DNA from: Taeniopygia guttata
Taxonomy: Eukaryota; Chordata; Aves; Passeriformes; Estrildidae
Direction: 5' to 3'
DNA length: 64,000 nucleotides
Assembly: GCF_048771995.1 (NCBI RefSeq)
Contig: NC_133026.1
Coordinates: forward strand, 102,641,001 to 102,705,000
The notes beneath the pieces are model-generated. The model ran no database searches and was not told the origin of the DNA. It saw nothing but the letters and a program-made list of their open reading frames with translations. The first letter of the stretch is position 1. Each line of letters starts with the position of its first letter. Both the position numbers and the translations under genes were made by a program. Shown here piece after piece: positions 36,001 to 46,655 of this stretch.

Positions 36001-37111
36001 TAAAGAAGTATGAAAGAGAGTAACTCCATGGCAATAAATAGATCTAAAGTTTTATTTTCATTCAGAAGTAAAATAACTTCATAGATACGATGCATTAAAT
36101 ACAGATAATCTTTATTAAATCATTAAAACATGACAGCTCTTTTTTGCTTTTTCCACCAGAGCATGGGAAATTTTTTGTTTAGAAAAATGTATTTCTGATG
36201 TAAACCCATTCTGTTAAAAACAATAACCAAAATCACCCAAACCCTACAGTGCTTCCACTTGCAGTTTTCTGACCTCCTCCCAAAGGCCTGTTTATACATT
36301 TAAGTAATCTGTATATGCAAGCAACATAGAATATTTTTGTCTTTTAAAATTTTCGAAAGACCAAGCTTCCCTGCATCTAAGTTTTCATTCTTCACTAATA
36401 AAAATCCTTTCTTTTTCCAGGGTAGAGGATACCACAAGCAGTGCCTACAGGATCAAAGCACTGTAGTGCAAATTGCTCAGACAGGAGAATGGAGTATAGT
36501 GGAGCTCCACTAGCTCCACTGATGGAGCTTCCACTAGGGTCAGTGGAAGAACAGCCTCAGATTGGAGCAGCTTAAGCTGTTGTGGAGCTGCCTTCTGAGA
36601 CAGCAGCTTTGTTTTTGTTTTTGTTGTTTTGACTGCCATGGTGAAACTGAAATTTTTTGCTAGAAGGGGTAATCTCATTTTCTCTTTTCCTTTCTTCCTG
36701 TTGCCCTTTGCACCTGTTTCCTTTGCCTCATTTGCCTCAGATTTAGTGGCTCTTGTGCCTTTAGAGTAAGCCAGTGGAATGATCTTACATAAGAAAGCAA
36801 TTCAGTACTTAAGTGAGTTGGTTTTAAATTGACGACCTTGTTGAACAAATTCATTGATCCAAAGTAAGTGGCAGGAGCACATTGCTGGAGTAAGAAGAAG
36901 GAACGGAGCAGGGCTTGCCCAGCTTTGGCACCAAATTAAATACAAGGTGATGAGGTACAGCACATGTTGCACAGTGTTTGTGAGAAGCTGCTAGGCAACA
37001 GAAGGCATCTGACACTATTTCCTTGCAACATCCACTGCTGGTAGACTTGTGGAATTTTGAAGAGGGTGAGCTGTGTGTGTCACTTCTGCTTTTTCAGGAG
37101 GATGGAATTTG
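33071..37111. other. Intergenic sequence, mostly unrecognised
   Basis: No gene was recognised. A short, old CR1-like fragment may lie at about 33600-33690. A perfect 14-bp palindrome, AGTGGAGCTCCACT, is at 36498-36511. Some of the left part could be an extended ZBTB14 3' UTR. Confidence 0.5.
33600..33690 (+). mobile_element. Possible ancient CR1 fragment
   Basis: The text 'tgcctggggaggtactgcaatctccact', then an 'attcaagaacgggttagac' block, resembles the CR1 3' region in + orientation, but it is heavily diverged and lacks the terminal repeat. Confidence 0.4.
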
Positions 37112-37714
37112 GGGGTTTGTTGGAAAGGATGGATAAATATAATTAATTGCCTGGCAAAAGATTTACAATAGTACAGCCAGGATGAAAACAATCCCCCCTA
37201 CTGCCTGGACAATACCCTTACCTACAGATAGGTCCAAAAGTCAAATGGACTGTTCCATCTCAACCCCCAAAATGCATGGTTCATCCCACACCTGTAACCC
37301 TCCCCTGAAGCATCAAGCGTCTGTGACCCCATTGGCCCAAGTCTTGTTCCAGCCCACCTTGAAGCCCCTTGATAAGGGGTCTCTGGGGGGCCAGACGCCC
37401 TCTTGGGATCCCCACACTGTTGGAACTTCCCCTCTCTTAGATCTTCCCCTCTCTTGGAACTTCCCCTCTCTTGGAACTCCCCTCTCATGGAATCCCTGCT
37501 CTCTTAGAACTTCCCCCTTCTTCTAGAGCATCCTCTCTACCCCTTGTCTCTCCCCTCCCCATCCCCTCGGGCCTTGCCACGTGCTGTGTCTGGCAGCTCC
37601 AAGCAAGACCTTTCACCATCCCTAATAAACCTTATATTCTAAGAGCAGCCTTCAGAGATCTCTCGTCTCCATTCATCAAAGCCATCCTGGAGCACAGCCT
37701 TCCCTACAGGGGTT
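37112..37714 (+). mobile_element. Solo LTR (591 bp) with perfect 6-bp duplication GGGGTT
   Basis: The element 37118-37708 begins TGTTGG and ends CCTACA, and is flanked by GGGGTT on both sides (37112-37117 and 37709-37714). It has an AATAAA at 37624-37629 in the + orientation and an internal array of about five CTTCCCCTCTCTTGGAA-like units at about 37425-37515. A 6-bp duplication suggests a class II family, different in sequence from the provirus at 23.4-31.7 kb. No internal genes are present. Confidence 0.85.
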
Positions 37715-40700
37715 GAAGTAGTGGGGGCTATTTTTCTCCATCTTTTTTGTTGTTTACTACTGTTTGCCTCTTATCCAACAGTTCTGCACAGTCTTGAATG
37801 ATAGCAAATTGCTCAAGCTAAGGAGGAAGGGTTCTTAAAAAAAGACAATAGGTATTTAACCAACTGAAGGACAAAACTGGAATCCCAAAAGTATGAAAAA
37901 ACATATTTTTTCAACGTAAGTTAATCTTTGCAAGTATTAGAAGTAAACAATATTCACTTCATAGTCATTTGCATCTATTGTAGATCTGGTTTAGATACCA
38001 TGCTGGGTAAAGAAAATTAATCACTCTTTTTAGTTAATGCAGATAATATATATCCAAAGTATAGAGATAGGTTCTGTATTTCACTAGGTGTTGTCAGCTA
38101 GACTGATTTTATCATAATTTGATTTTCTGCCTTTTCAGTTTAGAGTTGTATGGCAAACCTAAAGTTTTCAAATGAGTGATTTTGATTTATTTCCACCTAT
38201 TAATCTGTTTAAAGGCCTGGATATAAAAATTGTAGGTTTTCTTACATATCCACTTGGTACTTGACATTAATGAGTTTTAAATGTAATTCTTGACTTGTGT
38301 AGCTGAGGTATTCCTTGTTAAGAGGATTCCTTGTTAAGAATGCTTTCAGAAGGCATTCCTTGTTAAGAGTTGCCTTCTTTCAGTGTAAAGTTCTTCCCTG
38401 GAAATTAGTTCTGTTCACTGATATTTCTCGTGGTTCTCTATACATTTAACAAATTTTTTTTCCCCATTTGAAGTAATAGCATTTTAATATTTCCTTTTTA
38501 CAAGGTGCTTTATTACAGCTATTACTGATTTTGATGTTTTAGTAATTTTCATCCAAATTCTCCAGTAACTCTTATAACAAGCATGGCCCCTACATTCTTG
38601 CTCTTAAAGTATAAAATAGAACTTACACCAGGATTTGGAGACATAAACTTTGTAATGCTTATGTAATGTTTCAGTCTTTAACTTTACAGGACTGTACAGG
38701 AAATCTTATACTCCTGAAAGGCAGTAAGATCTCTTTGACTGCTTGTATTGGAAAGAGTTGATTTTTAAAAACATTTGCATATGTGTATTCTATTTGTCTT
38801 TGTGGATATGTTTTATCTGAGGTCAAATAAGGGAAAAGAATTCAACAGTCTATTTGCAAAGTAGGAAGGAGCAGATCTACCCTTTTGTATTTCAAAGGAG
38901 TTAAAGGTCTGAACAAAACTGGGGTTGGTTACTAGACTAACAGTTATTTAAAACTCTACATATAGTAACAATTAAAACTTACAGCTTTTAAAGAGCTTGA
39001 CAAGCATAAGCCTGGTTTGCTTATGCTCGAGCTTTGCAATTCAGTCTGCACAAAAAAACCCAACCCTGAAATACATGAGAAATGCTTACTTTAAAATGCC
39101 ATTGCTGCCATCATAATCAGATGTATGTTAGACACAAATGTTTTAATTGAAGTGAACAATTACCCATTTTAAGAGTCTTGGTCAATGTTTTCAATATGAA
39201 GTATAGGTTTCATTTTCCACTTCAATAATTAACTTCTGTCCTGTTGTGTGACTTTCTTATAGATCTCCCATTGTTTTAAGGACAGATTAAATGGAGTCAG
39301 TCAGGAGCTCTGATTTGATGGATGTGATAAATTCTACCAGCGTAGGATTGTCCTATTATAGATACTTTCCAGATAGATATGGATTATGATCTGAGAATCT
39401 TGCTAACATAATTTAAAGTTTTAGAACCCTACTGTTTTAAATCCTTTCTTATGTATCAAAGCTGATGCTTTCAAACTTAATTTAAAACTAATGTATTTAT
39501 CTTGTTTTTCTACATTGCTCAGTTTTTAGCCATGCATGATGCAATCCCCATTCTTTTGACTTTATAGAACAAGTTAGGAAGCTACATTGTGTATTTACCA
39601 TTTGTCTTTCATATTGCTGTGATTCAGTATAATTTCCCCCTTCTCAGTTCTTGAACAGTCTAAGCTATTTAGTAGCGCGTTCAAATTATGACTTTGATAT
39701 TTACATTTTACTTACCTTTTTTCTTTTCTTTGAGCATGAAATTAAGCATTTGGTTTGATATTTAGATTTACTTTTATAAAAATATATAACTGATTGATTG
39801 AGGACTCTTAATAGTGGGTTTTTTTCTGAGTCTTGAAATCTTCATTCATTCAAAAGCTGACTTTTCCTCTTCTTAGCTCATTGGCTAGCTGTTCTGCCAT
39901 GGGTCATAAATGCTTCTCTCCATTTAAGTTTCCTGAAAGCTTGAGAAAAAGACCTAATTTTATGGCTTGTATGTCAAGTTACACACACTAATAAGCTGTG
40001 GTATGATCAGAGTCTTAAAACAGTTTTTATAGAAAAGAGAAAGATGTATACAAAAATATTAATTTTTAGTGTAATGAATATTGCTGATAGGAACAGAAAA
40101 GTTTTGAAAATGAGAATTTCACTTGAAGGACACTTCCAACTCATCCTATCCATTTTCAGTATGGTGCAGAATGCTATGGCCTGGTCCATGGAGACACGTC
40201 AGGCAGCATGTAACACAACAGTGGTTGTGTGTGAGGTCCTTTAAAACCTCTGCCTATGTTTCACAGTGTCTCTGCTAGATCCAAGGGCTTGACTGGACTG
40301 AATTCCTTGCTGTATAAAAGAATTCCTGCGTGATGGAAAGACTCTAAATTTTGGACTGTGACTCATTCATCTGTCTTGGTGAAGGGACTGACAACCAGCA
40401 GAGATGTGGCAGGTGGGAACAGCGATTACTTTGGCTCCATTGCACAGTTGTGTATGTAGTAATATTTTAGGTGAGTCATTGAATCTTTTATTTAAACCTC
40501 CTGAGTTTATCTAGGTCTTTGGTTTTTTTTTTTTGGTTTTTTTTTTTGTTTTTTTTTTTATTGGCTTTTGTTTTGGGTTCAGCTTCTCTAATTTTGACTC
40601 CTTTCTATAACAGAAAGATACCAATTTATTTATTATGGGACTGTTGGAAAATAATCATTAATGGGTGGGTGCAAGGCATTCAGCTGTTGTGAAGGAGGCA

Positions 40701-43700
40701 ATATAATCAGCTAGAAATATTGCCTAGATGGATGTGGGCATTTTGGGATAACTTTATGGGCTGTGAGAAGTCCTGGGGTGGATGCATCTTTGTGATACTT
40801 TAAAGAACCCCAACAAACAAAACAAAAAACCACCATAAAACTATACAGCTATTTCTCCTAGACCGTGTTTAAAATTTATTCATATTTATAAATCACAGAC
40901 CTGAACTGCTATGTAGTTTATCAGATTAATTAAGAAAAATGAATAAACCATTGAATTAAAATACTGTTGGCCAGCTTATATTTAATGGTATTCACTTTTT
41001 ACTGTCTTGGGAAATGTTGCATGTTTTTGCTTCTGGCTTTCACAGTGTCATCTCTTTGGCTGCTGGAAATCTGTGCACAGCTATTCTTCTGAAGCACTCA
41101 TGGAAAGGTAACTGGCTTTTCATTTCATTACTTTTTCAGGTGAATGGCACTTGTGTCTATTTTTATTTTTCTTTCCTACCTTCTCTGTTTATTCTCTCCT
41201 TCTGTCTGTTAGAGGTATATTAATCAGAGAGTTATTAAATGTTAGATTTCTAAATCTAGGATCCTGACTATTATGATCCCTGCTATACAGATTGCAATTT
41301 GACATCTCAAATAGTCATCTAATGTTTAGATATTTCTTGATGACATCCAGTCACAATTTCCTCTAAACAGCTTGCTTGCCGATTCAGATGTAATATATTG
41401 CATCTTGGCTAGTAAAGATTTTAATGTTAAGCTTAACCATAAGATTACAGTGACTGTAATCACTTTTTGAAGACCCTTGTGGTCTTAGCCAATATAGCAA
41501 AAGACATCAAATAATCCAAGCAGTTTCCAGTTTTCCCTCCCAAAAATCTAGATTTGATTATTAATGTGTAAGTGTGGGAGGAAATAAAAAGGCTCAGAGA
41601 TAATTATTTCTTAAAGTTGGGTAAAAAAAAAATTACAAAATATAACATTTTTGAATGTATTTGATGTAAAACATGAAATCTTGATGATCTCTTTAGATTA
41701 ATTTTATTATAGAATGTGTTCATTTATGTTTAGGTGATTCTTTCTGAACAATTTTTTCAGAAAAGAGTTTTAAATATTATCTGTAAAATGTTAGCTGTAT
41801 GTTCTTATTAACATAACATTGAAACCTTGCATGTCACCAGATGGGAAGGTCTCCTTCCTGAAGAGATTTACTAAGCTTCTGAATCTATGTGACCAAATAA
41901 TTGTTCTCAGCTCCATCAGAATAAAGGGCTTACTTCAAATCTAAATTCACAGAATTATGGATCGTATGGACGATTTAAAGTGACATCAGTCAACATGATT
42001 TTTGTAACTGTTTAGAAATGTTAACTCTGTTAAAAAAGTGTTAAAGTTTTTAACAGAATACTTTACAAGTAAGCCAAGACATCCTCAAAAAAGTATTTGA
42101 AGATATATACCAAAGAATTTTTACACCCATTGATGTTATATGGAAATCACTCACTTAAAGATTAAGTATTTAAATTATATACAAGGCAGGAACTGTATAA
42201 TTACTGAAAAAAAAATATATACTGATTTTTTAAAAGTGATTTTGTGCTTCCTATTTCATACATGTTGATGGAACATGTTTAAATATATTGTGTTTAGTGA
42301 TGTAACCTCCTTTTTTACCAATATGCTTAATTCACAAGGGATTTTTTTTTGTATAAGTGGGCATAACTAGTGTTGTTTTCCACTTACTTGAAGTTGAATG
42401 AAAAAAAAAACAACTAGTAGTGCACTCTTTGTTTCGAGGGTTGTGCTGCATTAACTTCACACTCCTGAGCTGAGAGTTCACTATAGAACTCCATCCTGTG
42501 CACCTATTTCAGTGATTTTTTTTTTTGATGAATTTGAATTTGTGACCCAATCAAAAATCCATAAATTAACTTTATAACAAAAAGAAGCTCTAAAAGCTTT
42601 TTGATAACATATTTCCCTCTAGCAGAAAACATTACTTGCTGTTAGCTTTTAATTTGAACAAGAAAACTGAAAACTCTAGAATAAAATGTGACTGGTTTGA
42701 GTTATTTATCAGATTAAATACAGCTAGTAGTTAAAGAAACATATTAATTAGCATTATTGTTAATGAACTGTATTCTTTCACCAAAATGGTGTAGGTTCTG
42801 TTACCAAGTTGCATATACCCACCTAGAATTTTTCAGGTTTCTTACAGATTTTGGTATCACTGAATAGTATTTATTGTCGTAAAAATCTTTTAGCAAGCTG
42901 CTCCACCATCTCAAAACACAATCCTTTAAAAGCATCCATATAATTTGAGAATGTATGTAATAGAAATACATCCAATAGAATTTTTTTTTCAGAAGTGCTT
43001 TAATACCTTTTTTAAATGATGGATAACTCTCCATCAAGCATTAAGGGCTACGTAATGGATATATCATAAAAATACCAATGTAAGTTTTCTTGTATTCTTT
43101 TCAGATTATGGATCAATTATGATTTTCTAAAGATTATGGGGTATCCTTCACTTTTTTCTTAGAAATGCTGAATATTGCTGACTGCATTTGTTTCTGTATT
43201 TTGTGTGGGATACCTTTACTAGAAATTGTAATTCTAGTTGAAACTTCTAATTGAGTTCTTAGGTACCCTGTTAGTTCCCATACTTTAGCTGGTTGAGAAT
43301 AATGATAGGTGAGGAAAGGTTAGAATAGAGATTTTTGAAGTCACATTTTCAAGGGGAACACCATTCCTGAGCAACCAGGGGTATGTTTATGTTTGTTCAT
43401 TCAGTTGCCATCTGAGAGAGATGAAACTGATCCCTAATATATTAGACAGAAGAGGGAAACAAATAGCAATAAATGAGCTGATCCTGCTAAGGGGAATAAA
43501 AGGAATATTCAGAAACTGGATACTAGAAATGGTAAGGGAAGATAAATATGGAAGGCATTCCCAAGGAGTAATGATGTTACACACTTAAAAAAAAAAAACA
43601 AAAATCCAACAAGCCTCCCTCAAAAAAAAAAAAAAAACCAACAAAAAAAATCCCCCCAAAAAACCACCCAAAAATACCCCAAAAAACCAAACCAACAATA

Positions 43701-44689
43701 AAACAAAAAAACAGTCTACCACCAGATGATTAGTTGTTTAACTTTGACAGTGATGCCACTCTTGAGTTCTTGCTGAAGTATATAAGCAATATTATTTAAG
43801 GAGGTCAGTGCTTTTCTGTACCTGTATTTTAAGAATAAGGCCTTATTTTGAGATTTCAAGCATCCCAGGTTAATTGGAGAATTCTGTGTTTGTGAAATGC
43901 TTGACTATGAAAAGAATGAAATAAGCTTGTAAGAATATCTTAGGTTAGGAAAATGTGATTGGAAAATATATTGCACATTGCAAATATATACATGCCAAAA
44001 TTTATGCTTTTTTTAAAAATTTACTTTCTAGAATTTGCACTGATAATGTTTTTCAAAATCCCTCTTTCAAGTTAGGCTTAAAGAGGAGAATTAGTTTTTG
44101 TAAAGCTTGTCCCATCTGGCTGTGTGTTTCTCACTTCTGCTGTAGAAGTTCATGGTTCAAAGGAAATCTGACTGTAGGTTATACAAAAAAAATGTAAATG
44201 AAACCTGAAACATAAAAGATCGTAGGGAATTATAATTAATCTTCTGCTTTTGACCCTCATCATCTTTATTTTATTACTATTCATTATTTTCTTTACTGTT
44301 TTGCCTTGATGTCATCTTTTATATGCCAAAATATTCATGGTGCCTCATAAAGTGCTGCTGTTTGGTACAGCTGGGTTAACAGGCCTGTGAAATCAGAGTA
44401 TAAATTCCTCAGCATCTGAGCTTTTGCAAGCAAAAATGCTGTGACAAAGTACAGTGTTGATGAAGCCTATTACCAGTGGTGTCTGCTTGCAGTGAAAGCA
44501 GCGCACCCCAAAATGTCAGGCAGTGGGACTGTTGTGGAGAGGGGTAATTGGGAACAATAAGCCAGTCTCCGTGCCGGGCAGATTGCTATTGCCTTTCTCC
44601 TTTTTGCCCTTATCCCTGCTGCCACTTCAGGGTAAGGAGTTATGGCAATGATGGTTCCCTGGCAGAGACAGCGGGGGAGAGAAAGAGAG
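37715..44689. other. Intergenic sequence between ZBTB14 and AKAIN1
   Basis: AT-rich with no gene recognised. It contains T/G-rich and A/C-rich low-complexity tracts (about 40520-40562 and 43585-43715), a triplicated ATTCCTTGTTAAGA motif (about 38310-38370), and a 9-bp-arm hairpin at 39003-39027. Open frames are short and without recognisable domains. Confidence 0.55.
43585..43715. repeat. A/C-rich low-complexity tract
   Basis: Long A runs interrupted by C clusters over about 130 bp, similar in style to the tract near 8.4 kb. It may be the degenerate tail of a retroposed element. Confidence 0.8.
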
Positions 44690-44799
44690 TGTGTGCGTGT
44701 GTGTGCGTGTGTGTGTCCGTGCGGGCGCCCCGGCCCCTTCCCCGCCCCGCCGCATTGTGGAGGGAGGGACCGCGGCCGCCTCCGCCGCCGTGCGCGGCC

Positions 44800-44990
44800 G
44801 GGCGCTGTCCGACGTGCTGAGACCGGCGGCGCCGGGAGCTGTCCGAGGTGCTGAGCCCGGCGGGACGGGCGCTGTCCGTGGTGCTGCTCTCAGGAGAGCC
44901 GGACGACGTCCGGGTGCTGACCCAGCGGGGCCGGGAGCTGTCCGAGGTGCTGAGCCCGGCGGGGCCGGGAGCTGTCCGAGGTGCTGAGCC
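44800..44990 (-). promoter_or_regulatory. Tandem array of RE1/NRSE-like (REST-binding) sites in a 33-34-bp minisatellite
   Basis: Repeated units centred on CTGTCCGAGGTGCTGA occur at 44839-44854, 44938-44953 and 44972-44987. The minus strand of each, TCAGCACCTCGGACAG, fits the 16-base RE1 core TYAGMRCCNNRGMSAG at every position. Two further units (44805-44820 and 44872-44887) differ at one core position, and the latter also has the CGCC extension of the full RE1. A half-site TCAGCACC lies at 44913-44920. Unit spacings are 34, 33, 66 and 34 bp, all in one orientation. REST is the known ligand of RE1; binding here is inferred. Confidence 0.7.
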
Positions 44991-45009
44991 GCTCTGCCTG
45001 GGCGACACC

Positions 45010-45025
45010 ATGGTTTTCGCTCCAG
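45010..45025 (+). CDS. AKAIN1: AKAIN1 exon 1 coding part (MVFAP + split Gly codon)
   Basis: ATG in a good context (GACACCATGG) begins the peptide MVFAP and is followed by a single G before the donor GTAAGG at 45026. The split codon is completed by GT from the exon at 60018 to give Gly, so the protein starts MVFAPGEKPG, the N-terminus known for AKAIN1. The exon lies at the 3' edge of a CpG island on the same strand as ZBTB14, which matches the conserved gene order. The join across 15 kb is inferred from phase and family sequence. Confidence 0.9.
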
Positions 45026-45910
45026 GTAAGGGCAGCTGCATCCCGATCCCAGCTGGGTAGCCTCGCAAGAAGGCCCCGGCTGTGCCAGAGAGCTGCTGTG
45101 GGGAGTGGGTAGTGCGTGAGGCAGAGCTGCCAGCAGGCAGAGGCAGGTAGGTTCAAAGGAGGTGGTTTAGCTTAGGATTTCTTTAGCTGTGGATCCAAAG
45201 GTTATGAGGGTCACCCCTGTGGTTCTCACCAGGGACAGGAGCCTCCTATAGAAGTCTGCAGGGTGCTGTGCTTGTCAGACTGCCTTAAAGGGTCACGAAG
45301 GGGGATGTGGCCTTTCAGTAACTGGTGAGTGAGTCCCCCTCTGCACCCGCACTAGTGGCTGTCAATATGACCATCCCTGAAGCTCATGGAGATAATTTAC
45401 AAATTTCATTTCCTCTTTCCTCTCCCTCAAAACAAAATAAGTATTTGAATGAAAGAGAACAGAAAGTTTGATTAGTCCAGTTTTTTACTGGAACAAAATT
45501 TAAGATTTCAGCAGTTCATGTCTAATGTGAGATCTCACTGTATAAGAGTGCAGAATCTGTAGTGCATAGTATACTTTTGTGTTACCCATAAAAGAACCAA
45601 TTTTTAATTGGATTTGATACATTCTGCTTGGAAATAGGCAGTTGGTTGTTGAGAAAAGCATGAGAGTAACAAAAGGCCCAGTAGCTCCAGGGTGTAAATG
45701 TAAGTCACGCGTAATATCTTCTGTAAGGACATGACTTGAAAATAACTTTATTAAAGATGTATAACTTTCAGTAAAATAGTGGGTCAATAGAAAAGAGAAA
45801 GTGAACAGTGACAATTAATAACTATTAATACCTTTGTTTTGCAAAGTTAACAGAAGTTTTATCTTCCGTGAAATTCTATATCCAGTCTCTGAAAGGGTAA
45901 GAATCCAGAA

Positions 45911-45967
45911 GCTTTCATATTAAAAAACTTTCATATAAAAAAACTTTCATATAAAAGATCTTTTATA
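45911..45967. repeat. CTTTCATAT(A)n triplication ending in an 18-bp perfect palindrome
   Basis: Three copies of CTTTCATATWAAAAAA-like sequence are followed by TATAAAAGATCTTTTATA (45950-45967), which is its own reverse complement. It lies within the AKAIN1 intron. Confidence 0.8.
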
Positions 45968-46626
45968 CTCAAAAAAAAAAAAAATCTTGGGACTGACTTT
46001 GCTAACTCAATTCAGTTTCATTTTTTGAAAAAAATAGTGTCTCTTTTCAATAATCTCATTAATTTTGTCTACTTAACTGCCTGGTTGCTCTCCAATTTCA
46101 TATGTTCATGTTTACATCATGTTCTGAAATTAGGAGGAAGTTATTTATCTTAATAGAATGATCCACTGCTTTTTGTGATAAACTTTTCAGCATTAGTTCT
46201 TTCCTGAACTCGTTTTGTCTGTCCCACTGTCACCATTAACTGTACAAGTTTTTAAAATGCTCTGTGGGACTGGAATACTTCAGGAAGACATTACTGCTAA
46301 AATAATGAAAACATGCATGTTTTTTCTCTAAAGGCTGAAAAAGAACAAACCCCAAAGCTCATTAATAACTGCATGAATTGTTCTTTTCACAACTCTAATC
46401 CACAGATGGAAAAAAATCCTTTGTCCAAAACTGTTATATATAGTCATTCTTCAGTTTTCCTTTACTCAAAGAAAAGCCTTATAAATGTTGTCATAAAATA
46501 CATAGAGCAACTAAATGGAAATTTTTAAAAGAGATGATAAAACAATCTTTTGGGTTCAAACAGAGTAAGCCTGAGTAGACTCCAATTTTTCATTGCTTTT
46601 CTTCCCTGGCATTATCTCTTCAGAAT

Positions 46627-46655
46627 ATATTTAAAAAAAAAAAAAAAAAAAAAAA
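46627..46655. repeat. Poly-A tract
   Basis: An interrupted-only-at-the-start run of about 25 A in the AKAIN1 intron, with no recognisable retroposon body beside it. Confidence 0.85.

Larger units (their letters stand above)
44690..45075 (+). promoter_or_regulatory. AKAIN1: CpG island: AKAIN1 promoter and 5' UTR
   Basis: An isolated GC-rich island in AT-rich surroundings. It opens with a short GT-rich microsatellite (about 44690-44718) and continues through a CpG-dense section into a minisatellite that ends 22 bp before the AKAIN1 start codon. No TATA box is evident. The transcription start is not identifiable, so the minisatellite may be promoter or 5' UTR. Confidence 0.8.

Noticed and set aside
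37182-37716. Open frames of 114 and 81 codons
   Set aside because: They lie within the solo LTR and translate its CT-rich tandem units.
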